Shown here one piece after another: positions 11,494-21,989 of a DNA stretch of 64,000 nt. This stretch comes from Aphelenchoides besseyi (lineage: Eukaryota; Nematoda; Chromadorea; Rhabditida; Aphelenchoididae): NCBI GenBank assembly GCA_024699855.1, contig JAMPIQ010000002.1, positions 6,634,001-6,698,000 on the forward strand. Reading direction: 5' to 3'. Every line of letters starts with the position of its first letter. Position 1 is the stretch's first letter. The position numbers and the translations under genes were made by a program. The notes under the pieces were generated by a model. It was given only the letters and a program-made list of their open reading frames with translations. It was not told the origin of the DNA and searched no databases.

Positions 11494-14400
11494 ATGAGTG
11501 GACAGCATTTTGTGATTCCTGTGAACAGCGAAGAGCTTCTCAACGGCGATGGAACTGAAGTCGAGCGGTTGGAGAGGGCAGTTGAAGTCAAGAGCGAATT
11601 GCGAAGTTGGTTTCTTTTGATTTTTTTGTAAACTCGGTTTTCATTTAGAGCTGTTGGCCGCTGAGAACATTGAAGAATCGCTATTTACTTGCTATCGTTG
11701 TTTTGTGTCATTGGAAATCGTTCCGCAATTCGCTGAAGCCGTTGAACTGCAGTTTGAAGCTGTGAATGTGCTGTCGAGAAGTTTGTTGTTTCAATTTGAC
11801 AGTTTTTACGTGGTTTTTAGCGCTGAGAAGATACCATGACGAGGTATTAACTACGTTCTTTGAAAGCCACGATGGAATGCCAAATGTGGGAATGCGATCA
11901 ACGCTATTGATGATTCTTTACTTTTTATGTCGGTGTGTTCAACGAGTGGAAAAACTGTTGAGACCGTTCTTGAAAGAAATCTCCGTAAACAAGGGACGAC
12001 GTAACAGCAGGAAAGATCTCGCATTAGCAAACGATTGGTTTTCGGGAAACGGAGCCAAACAATATCAATGGCTAAAGAATCTGAACGTTGTTTTGAGTAG
12101 TGAACCGTTGCGAGATGTTGGAGCGGTACGAATTGTCGAAGCGACACTCATGGTTGATGACGAACAGTTCAAAGCGATTTTGGAGTAAGTTGTTTTGAAG
12201 TCGTAGATCTGAAATTTATTTTTAGAATTATAGTTAAAACTCTAGTTCTTACATTGCAGCCCCTGGAAATCATAACTGACAGTGCTTATCGCAATACAAT
12301 TCGACTAATCTTTCAAATTATCCGTCGACTTTGTGTTGATTACGATCAAGGAACATGTGAGAGTTCTTTCTTTTAAGCACGAACAGAAACTGTTTTTAGC
12401 AATTGCAAACGAGCTCATGGACCTGAGAATGCACGAGTATTTTCATCAGACTAAAACGGTCAATGGATTCCCGTTTGTTGATGCAATTGCACAGGTTGAT
12501 CCCGAGCGCACTCAACTTCGATCTTTGCTCGGCATTATGATGGAACTTGCATTAAAAAATTTAGAAGAAAGATCTTCTCGTTTGTTTATGAGTCGATTAG
12601 CTGAAAAACGTCCGGATGTTATTTACGCTCAACTGTCTCGAATTCTTCCGTTGCTCAATGATGCAATGTCTCAACATAATTCGCTCCACATTTGCTTTCA
12701 TCTCATCAAAGATCCGCTATACAAATGTGAGACTTTGGAGCAGTTTTACGAGCGCGAGTCTTTACTTCTGATCATATGGGTTAGTTCAGCAATATATCTG
12801 AATTTACGTTGTTTTTTAGCAACGCATTTACGATGAGAACGTTCTGATACGTGCAAAAGCTTTAAATATTTGGCGTCAATTGTACCAATATCAATTGGCG
12901 CCTATTCATTGGGTAATGAGCCCTCTGCTAATCAACGCTGCCGAATGTCTTATGGATGATAGCAAGTTGGTTCGTCAAGCTGCTGCTGCGCTGCTAAATG
13001 AAATCGCTGAGACGCTTCCATTCGGTGAAATCGTATGTAGTTCTTTCCGTCTGTTGTGCGTATTTCATTCTGTTTAGATGAATGTTGACTACTTACTTAA
13101 GAGTTTAACGAATGCAAACGAAATGCTGGAAAAGTCATTTCACAGAGACTGTGATCTTGAAAAGTTGAAAGAGTTTGAGGTAATCGAGAAAAAGTTAAGT
13201 GGTCTGCTACACGAAATGGTCGAACAACGAAAAACTTCCGACAAAACAGTCAAAGAGCCGTTGGAGATTGACAGTTCGACAGGCGAGCATTTGGATGCAG
13301 AAACCGAGAAGTTGATTGAAGAGTTGGAAGAAGAATTAGGAGAAACAGAATCTCCGACCTCCGATGACTATTCTCGTCCGTCACTTCTCGATCTGATTGC
13401 CAAAGAGTTGGAAAAAATGGATCCAAAAATATCCTCAACGATTTCTGCTGCTTTCCAACACTTCTCCTGGAATCTGCCAATGGATACAAACATCGTTGCT
13501 TATCAGTCGGGATTCATGAATTTGTAAGTTTGCAGAATTCAAATTCGTTTAGTAAGATAAACGATTATAGGCGTTTACCGAGACCTATTCAAAATCTCAT
13601 TCACGGCGAAAACTTGGAAGTCGCGGCTTATGATTTCATGAACTACGCTTTAGAAATCAAACAAATCGACATTAAAAGGTGAGGTTTTATTCTTGGATTA
13701 CCTTAAAACTTCAAATTTAAGCGATTCCAACACCAATGAAATTGTAATGGCATTAATGGACTACGCACGAACGATGCTTGAGGGTAGGAGGTTAAGAATC
13801 AACAGTTGGAAATAACTATTGTTTAGCTTATCATAAAGAAAAGACGTTTTGTGAGGCTCTAAAAGATGGAGCAGAACAAGAGAAACGGTATACTCAACGA
13901 CATCGCGCCGAATACTTGTATCGTCGTTTGATCGTATGATTCGATTATGGGAAGCTCTAAATGATCAATTTCAGTTCGCTCTTTATCACGCATTTGACTG
14001 GGAAAGATGTTTACCACTGTTGAGCAGTGCAATCAGTCAGAGTTTACCGGATGAATTGAGTGGACTGCTGATAGTACTGAAACAAGCATACTTATCGAAA
14101 GTAAGAAAAAGCAACATAAAACTACAACAGGCAATGGAAGTTGCATGGATTGTCGATTCGACGGTGCAAACATGTTTAAGCGAGGTATTATCGACAATTT
14201 TTTACTCAACTGACGCGTAAGTAGCCATACAAATATCATCTTACTATTTTTTTAGGAATCCGGAAGTCTGTGCACAAGAAACGATATCAAATTTTTTGAC
14301 TTTTCTGCGAACTATGGATGTTCGATTTGCGCATTCAATTCGCGAAGCATTTCGAGTGACATTCCAACAAAAGCCACTTGCAACGAATTGGGTCTTCTCT

Positions 14401-16975
14401 TTGGTGATGAAATGCAATCCAGTGGAAAGCGATCAAGAAACTGCCAGACTATGTAGTTTTCTATTGGAAAGCGTTGTGTGTGCAAATCCAACGACGATCA
14501 TTACTCATTTGACAAACTTGGACTCCGCGCATACTCATGCGAACATAAAAACAAAGGCCGCTCTTCTTCGTGTTTTTACCGCCTTCAACACTCAGGAATT
14601 AGCAGCATTTCCGACTGAGGATCAACGAATTCAATACTCAACAAAAAGTTTTCTTGTTAACAACGTTCTCAAGACTTTGTGTGGCGAGTTTACGTTGATA
14701 ATGAGCAAGGAATGGGAAGTATATGCGTTCGAGGCGGTGCGTTTCATGTTTGGTTCGTGTATAAATGCATTCAATTGTGCTACTCGACTAATGGACACCC
14801 TCTTTCGACAAACACGAATTCACATGCAAAGAGTGCAATCTTGTCGTCAAATGAAAGTGAATTGCGAGAACATGCTTTTGGTTTATAGTGTAAGTTAAGA
14901 GTATGTTTCTTTCTATTGCATCTTATTGCAGGAAAACGATCATAAAGTTGCGGAAGAACTGAATCGTATTCAACGGTTATTTGAGCGTCAATTCAATTTG
15001 TCTTATGAACCAGACGAACCGACACAAGAACCACAAAGAGCTACAACTGAAGTAGAGGATCTTGAATCGAGTAGTGACGAATATCAGAAACTGATCGAAA
15101 TTCCGTTGGATACGTCCAAAATCCCGACTGTGCGATCTTCAACAAAAAAAGCCATCTATAGTCGTCTGCTTTACGTGAACACTATTGGAGAGAAAGAAAA
15201 CGAGACTTTGGAATTGGCACTTCGGCGATTGTTCTTCGTTGCTGGAGAGATTATTTTGCGAATGTTAACCTTTTACGAAGTCACTTTGCCAACGGAAGTT
15301 GCCCGACAAGTTAATGCGGTAAGCAATTTCCAATAAAGATAGTCAATTGCATTTGCTTTAGTTCAAATATTTAAACGACGCATCGCTTTTTGAACTGCAA
15401 ACTTTGTATTGCAAACGAATCATTCAGTCGTGGCCAGAATTTAAAAAGTTCATTTTGAAAGAACGAAACAGTGAGCGTCTTACTTCTGTTGAAATAGAAT
15501 CAATGTGCAAAGTTGGGATCTACGATATTCCCGAAGAAGTTCAAGAAGAAGAAACCGGTGGTTGGTGCGATAATTTGGATGTGAATTGCAATCATTTTAG
15601 CAGTTGATGTGGAGAACGAAACTTGCTTTTATGTCCAACAAAAACTTGACGAGGATTTTTTCGTTTCTAAGTCGCTTTTTGGTCGAATGATGCCAATGTA
15701 AAATTTTATGTTGATGTCAGAGTATGGTTTTTGTTTCAGTATTCGTAGCGTCTTGTATGCAGAACAACACTACAATAAGAAAACGGTCCATGCAGCTCGT
15801 TGTTGTTTAGGGAAATTGATGTTGACAAGGTAAACTAAACGAGGTGGTCGTTTAGCAAAGAGACTTTTCAGTGAATTCGTTTGTCGTGAATATGCGGATG
15901 TTTTCTTCAGCTATCTCTCCGATCCGAACGATCAATATCGTGAAGACCTGATGCTAATTGCTTTTGATTTCTTTTACCGTTTTCACGTCAACATGAAGAA
16001 ATTTGTCCCCTCGATTCTTCAATTGCAAGTGTCCACTTCATGAAGGCTAATTGTTTTTAGATTGGATGACAAATCGGAAAAGATTCGATTGGGATGCTTC
16101 ATTTTGATGTCCTTCATGATCAAACAAAATTTGCTGCTTCCGAATCATCGGCTACCACACATGACTTTATGTTTAGTAGATGAAAGCTCAGTAATTCGAG
16201 ACCATGCAAAAGCATTCTTTTCTCAAACTGAGGTTTCTTTTGGTTCGGATTCTTTATGAGTTCGTGAGTTTCAGATCAGAATTCTTTACAATCAAGTGCT
16301 TCCATCATTAAACTTTCTTCATGCTCGTAAAGTTTCTGTTGAGAAGTTTGAAGGTATCATGTCGTTTCTCTTCGTGAAAATTTTCCAACGAATTGAACGA
16401 CCTGCAGAGAAATGCGAAGGCTATCGAATTCGTTTTTGTGAGGTTTTCCGTGCATTAGATTCGTGAGTTTCCTTTCGATTTCATATTTTAATCGAATTTT
16501 AGAAGTGATGTTCGAATGGCAGTTTTCATTTCGACTGTTCTGCGGATTCTGTTCGAGACTGGAGCGGAATCACGAGAAAGCTTAGCACAACGATTGAGAG
16601 ATGACTTCAATTCCTACAAACACTTTCTACGACACGATATCGTTTACCAGAACTTTGTTAGAATCGTTTCCAAATGGCGTTCGAATTCAAAAAGCGATCA
16701 AATGGTTCGTGGAATAACCGGGACTATCAGCTCGCGTATTTCAGTCGATTGAACAGTTCAAACGTCAAATTGATACTGCACACGGAACAGTGTCCGAAAA
16801 CGAGCAGTTGGATCACACTCAAATTTTGAATACTCAAGTGACGGAGCTGCTATCGCGCGAAGTTGTTGAAGCTGCTGGAGCTGTTCAAGTCAAAAGGAAA
16901 GCGAAAAAGAGAAAACTACTAGAGAGGTTTATACCATTAAATTGAAGTTATTTGACGTCGGATTTCAGGAAGTAG
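11494..16975 (+). CDS. NCAPD2: Condensin I subunit NCAPD2 (condensin complex subunit 1, HEAT-repeat protein)
   Basis: About 22 exons with introns of 30-50 nt give roughly 1,500 aa. The N-terminus MSGQHFVIPVNSEELL resembles the D2 start. Middle blocks include VMSPLLINAAECLMDDSKLV and MDYALEIKQIDIK-type HEAT helices. The C-terminal Cnd1 region reads LLDDKSEKIRLGCFILMSF, VDESSVIRDHAKAFFSQ and LYNQVLPSLNFLHARKVSVE, then a charged tail KRKAKKRKLLER that looks like a nuclear localisation signal. Order and spacing fit D2 rather than D3. It is the HEAT subunit that binds DNA and the kleisin in mitotic chromosome condensation. Two points were resolved: an apparent frameshift at 13930-13975 is a 41-nt intron, and the intron at about 16028-16063 uses a GC donor (GCAAGT). 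AATAAA lies at 17038. Confidence 0.88.
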
Positions 16976-17316
16976 TAACGAATCTCATCACTAATCTTAT
17001 CTTCCAAATCACACAGATCTCCAAGTCTCCTATTGAGAATAAATAATTAACGTGTATGACATTGGATTAGAACACAAAAGAAATCCACAATGTTAACAGC
17101 AAAACAATTTCAGACTCTTCACTCAGCTAAAGATAACAGAAAATCACTTGTAGACGCTCGTTTGTCTCAAGTCGAAAATTTTTTGAGCGCGCTTAGAATC
17201 GTTTTTCGAGTTGAAAGCGTTGACAAAAAATGTTAAATTGCCATTTTTTCTACACTGACTTACAATCATTTGCTTCTTGATAGTTTATTTGACAGTTAAA
17301 TTGAGATTTCAGGACA
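16976..17316. other. Intergenic NCAPD2-RFC1 spacer, no gene seen
   Basis: The spacer carries the NCAPD2 polyadenylation signal AATAAA at 17038 and ends in a TTTCAG acceptor four bases before the RFC1 ATG. No coding frame was recognised. Confidence 0.6.
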
Positions 17317-19646
17317 ATGAGCCGTGACATTCGCAGATACCTCACTCCCATCGTTCCATCGAAACCGATAGTCTCCGATGCACAAAAACGAAAGCTTTCC
17401 GAAAAAACTGCCATCACTAACGAAGCCAATTGTTCAGTCACACCACCGCCTATCAAACGACCAAAACCGGCAAAGATCGATGGACAAGTGGTTACTATTG
17501 ATTTGGATTCTGATGGCGCAGAAGACGATTCGGAAGAGCCCTTGTCTCTAAAGTTCCGAAAAACGTCGAAAAATAAACGTGTTATCATGTCTGGTATTAT
17601 TCATTATTCAATCATAAACGAGTTTTTCTTTCAGATGATGATGAAACGGAGAATATCGAAATAACCGAAATGAGTTTAACAAAGAAAGAAGGGTTATCTA
17701 ATGTTCAACAAGTTTCATTCCCGAGTGTGCGAAAGCCGGCAACTAAGGTATGCAATTGAAAAGAGATTGGTTTGTAACACTAATTTTTCAGTTAGAACAA
17801 TGGGTTGACAAATATCAACCAGCAGATATGAGCACGATAATTGGACAACACACCGATCAGGCACCAACTAAAAAACTTCTTCGTTGGTTGAAAGAGTGGC
17901 CACGTCACAACTTGGGTCAAAGCGCAACTGCGAAGAAACCGAAGACGAATGCAGCTTCAATAGATGGAAGTTCATTTCGTGCAGCACTACTTTCGGGGCC
18001 ACCGGGTATTGGAAAGACAACAAGCGCACGGTTGGTCTGCAAAGAGTTGAATCTTCATTACATCGAAATGAATGCATCCGATGCTCGAAGCAAGAAACTG
18101 TTGGAGCAACGTGTGAAGGAGATGTTGCATTCACAAAAGATCGCTGACTTTTTCGGAGGGACTGCAAACAAAGGGAAAGTTGTCTCCAAAAGTGGACACA
18201 AAATCACATCCGTTTTGATTATGGACGAGGTCGATGGAATGAGTGGAAGCCAAGATCGATCGGGAGTAAGAACATTCTTTGAAAAACTCAATCAACCGTT
18301 GTTTAGATAACCGAGCTCATTGCAATGATCAATAAGACGGAAATACCAATCATCTGCATTTGCAATGATCGTCAAAGCAAGAAAATTCGTTCGTTGGCTA
18401 ATCATTGCTTCGATTTGCGCTACAGTCCTCCAACTGTTCAAATGATTCTCGGTCGAATGATGACCATATTATATCGAGAAAATTTGAAAGCAACAAGAGA
18501 GGACATTGAAAAAGTGATTCAAGCATCAAACCAAGATATCCGCCAATCCATCTATTCACTTCAACTGTTGGCTGCGGGACAAAACAAGTTAAAGGAAGTA
18601 GTTTTCAAGGACTGTGCGGTGAACACGTTTGAAGCTGCTCGTCGTTTGTTAAGCACGGAAACAAACTTGATACAGAAACGTGACTTGTTCTTCATGGACT
18701 ATACTCTCATGCCTCTGTTCGTTCAGGAAATGTACTTAAATGTTCGAAATGGAAAATTGAAGTGAGTTCCAGAGTTTTTCGTTGGAAATTTTATTGCAAA
18801 CATTTAAGCAAAATGAGTCAATTGAAAGTGCAAGCTAAAGCAGCTGAATCGATTGCTTTGGGCGAAATTGTTTCGCGTGAAATACGACGGTCTCAGAATT
18901 GGACTCTATTGCCCTTCCAAGTAAGTATATTACTTGTAAATTGATGTAATTGTCATCTAGGGAATGATGTCATGTACACTCCCACCTTTGTATTTGAATG
19001 GTCGTTACCATGGTCAAATTATGTTTCCACAGTTTTTGGGCAAGTCTTCAAATGAACGAAAACGCCAACGACTACTTAACGATCTACAAACACATGCGGG
19101 AATCAGGTATGTTAAAATGCATTAATGAATAATCTTTTTGACTTTAGAATGTCCGGTCCACGACATGCAATAGCTGCGGACTATATACCACTTCTGCGAC
19201 ATCGAATCATTCAACCATTGTTGGGCAATGAGCCGGATATTGAGTGAGTGGTTGAAGTTGGAATCGAAAACGTCTTTTGTAGAGAGTCTATTGAAGTTTA
19301 TCACGCTTATGAAATGATTCGTGAGGACTTCGAAACGATCAACGAACTTGGAATGTGGAATGAAAACGACGACAAGTGGAAGCGTGTGGCTGCGACAACC
19401 AAATCGGCTCTTACTCGCGCACTCAACAACGACACATTCAAGTTTTCGTATGCTACGGACAACGGAATTCAGATTTTCGCTAAAGAAGATATTAGTGAAT
19501 CAGCTAAAGGAAAGCGCAAAACTGGAAAACGAGCTGCGGCGAATGCGGCAAAACAGAAAATCAAAGATTTTACTGATGAAATCGAAGAAAATTTCGACGA
19601 AATTGACGAAGATCCGGAGGTTATGGCTGAAATTTTGAACGCATAA
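17317..19646 (+). CDS. RFC1: Replication factor C subunit 1 (RFC1), clamp-loader large subunit lacking the BRCT domain
   Basis: Eight exons, 17317-17593, 17635-17747, 17792-18265, 18307-18761, 18809-18920, 18961-19106, 19148-19243 and 19283-19646, give 678 aa. The N-terminus MSRDIRRYLTPIVPSK aligns with the PCNA-binding start of human RFC1 (DIRKFFGVIP). Then come about 110 acidic, disordered residues and the AAA+ core: WVDKYQPADMSTIIGQ, Walker A SGPPGIGKTT, MNASDARSKK, Walker B VLIMDEVDGMSG, sensor ICICNDRQSKKIRSL and NQDIRQS. A C-terminal RFC1 domain (DLFFMDYTLMPLFVQE, NWTLLPFQ) and a Lys-rich tail follow. RFC1 loads PCNA onto primer ends with RFC2-5. The family's BRCT module between N-terminus and AAA+ core is not present, and only about 40 residues separate exon 1 from the core. 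Confidence 0.95.
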
Positions 19647-19982
19647 TCCCACTAATCGTTACTAACCCCAAGCTGTTTGATATCTAACAGGTTGCCTTCT
19701 GAATAAACATGTGCTGCATTAGTTTTACCTTAAATCGCATTTGTAGCAACAAAACTTTTAATTAGAAGTTTTTGGCAGTTAGAAGACAAGCGAAAGGAAA
19801 TGCAAAGATCGTTTCCTTGACATCAAGTGAAACTTGTTCATCAGCGGTATGAAAAAGAACATTTAAATGGTTGTTTTCAGTCAAAATCACTTGTTGTATT
19901 CCTAATCAACAAAGAAACTTTGGAACTTAAGAATAATTTATCACTGTGATAATCAATGTAAAGCTGCAAGGGAGGACGGCAA
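19647..19982. other. Convergent 3' intergenic region between RFC1 and ALG12, no gene seen
   Basis: An AATAAA at 19702 serves RFC1. The rest should be the 3' UTR of ALG12 on the other strand. No coding frame was recognised. Confidence 0.6.
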
Positions 19983-21753
19983 TTAAAAGTCAAGTTTCTT
20001 CATAACAAGAACTTTCTCTTTGAATTTGAGCGTCGGATAATAGTACGGGAATCGTTTCGAGCGAACATAGGAAATTCGATGAAACGATTCGACGGAGAAA
20101 AGTTCTTTGTGAGTTTGTGAGAAATTGGCTCGTGCATTCTCCCGTAGATCATTCGTTTGACTTCCGAGAAGTAAAAAGTCGAATCGTTGAAGTTGTTGGG
20201 TATCTAGATCTTCCGTTTTGTTGTATTCCCACGATGGATAGAATTGAATGAAACGATTGATTCCACTCTGAGCACAAAAAACGTCAATATGAATCGATCG
20301 TGTTTCGTGTCGATTGAAACGTTGAAGATGCTTAAATTAATTGATTTGTATTCGTTTGCAATCTTTCACTTACTTGAACATGCGCCAACGCATCACCACC
20401 GGGATAGTTTCGAGCACTCGCGTACAGAAACATTCCAGCCATCAGCATGTTAGCTAACAAGTGCATGGAGCAGCCCAGCCAGATTGTCTTATGAAACCAC
20501 GACTTCTCTTTGTTGTTCCAACTAAAAGAACTCACATATTCCAAAGACCAAACTTACAGTCGAGCCAAAAATACAGCAGCAGGCAGGTTGAGCAAAGGAA
20601 AAGCATAGATGATAAATCGAAGTTCTTTGTGAGGCAGAAAGGAGTAGAGAACGATGAATGTGATAGTAATCAAAAATAACGATCTAATACGACGTTCAAC
20701 AAACAAGCCAAATGGAATCAAAATAATGGACGATAGAAGAGCGCGTGGTATTGCTGACATGAAATACCAACTAAATGGCATGATCTAAACGACATAAATT
20801 TACGAAATAAACTCAAAACAAACCCCGTATTCGTGACTCTTATTCAGAATTAAATTAAACCAAATAACTTCACCTTCAGGCCAAACCCATCTGTTCCAAA
20901 GCAACGAATCAACGGGCACAGTAATGGCTAAAATAAAAACTCCAGGATTCAAATAACCCTAAAACCTACCTAAAACGACAATCGCAGTTGTAAGTCCATG
21001 ATATAAAGTGGTTAACAGTTTTGCTGCGCCATTCCAAAACAACACCAAATAAAGCGGACCAAACAATAGAACCAATTCGAAACGAAACAGAATAACGGCA
21101 GTTGTCGCATATCGTGTTGCCCATCGAAAATCTCCATCAATCACATTTTTGAGAGCCAACAAAACTAAAGTTAACTGTTTTAGAAGCTATTTACTCCCTG
21201 CTACCTAATGGTAAAGCGAAGATATTTGGTAGGGGACGTGTTGCATAAAACAGAAAATGAAATTGAGTTGCCGTAATGAAACGCAAACTATCAGCAGTCA
21301 CGAGTCCAAATTTCGATCCAATCGCCCTTGTAAACGCCCCAAAAGACAACAGTACAGTGATTCCAAGTCCAAATCGAACTGAAAACCAAACAAATTAGTT
21401 TGATTATTGGAAACTAACCTAAGAATAAACACCACATTTTCTGTATGTCAAGCCATTGAAATACTACGAATGCAGGCGATACAATGGCACCAATGAAAAG
21501 TGGTCCTGTGAAGGTACGTGGAACAACGCCCGGAAACTGCAGATTATCGTACTGAAAAACAATTGCGATCACAACACAAACGTCGTCTATTCACTTGTGA
21601 TATATTATGTCGAAGGTAAAGGATGTCGTGAATGGCTTGAACATTGAAGCTCTCCTCGACTTTCGTAAATGGAGCCATGATCAAATGAACCATCATAGCC
21701 ATGAATAGAAACCATTCCGAGCCACGTATGTTGTCCATTCTCAAAAACATCAT
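19983..21753 (-). CDS. ALG12: ALG12-like dolichyl-P-Man:Man7GlcNAc2-PP-dolichol alpha-1,6-mannosyltransferase
   Basis: About nine exons on the minus strand give close to 480-490 aa, a multi-pass ER membrane protein of glycosyltransferase family 22. Diagnostic blocks are [54 protein letters not shown] and the GT22 motif [25 protein letters not shown] and HKEXRF mark the family, and [11 protein letters not shown] with WYFxSAIPRAL points to ALG12 rather than ALG9 or PIG-B. It adds the eighth mannose to the lipid-linked N-glycan precursor in the ER lumen. The first ATG pair is at 21753; MDNIRGSEW, five residues later, is an alternative start. SF3B2 ends 236 nt upstream on the same strand. Confidence 0.88.
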
Positions 21754-21989
21754 ATTGATGAAAATATTTCATTTGAAAATATTCCATTTGAATTAATGAC
21801 AATTTCGAATTCTATGAACCAATAAGTTGATCATGATAGTCGTGCAAGAACATCTCGGTATTTATTCCTCTTAGTTCAACCATAAGATGTTTTGATTACA
21901 ATAAATTAGCGAACAAGACGCTCAACAATAAGATATAAAGGAATTAAATGGTCGTACAAACTTGAACAGAACGAACTTTCAACGACGAT

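Noticed and set aside
13920..13975. Apparent frameshift in NCAPD2
   Set aside because: A 41-nt GT-AG intron (GTATGATT...TTTCAG) joins the two frames exactly in phase.
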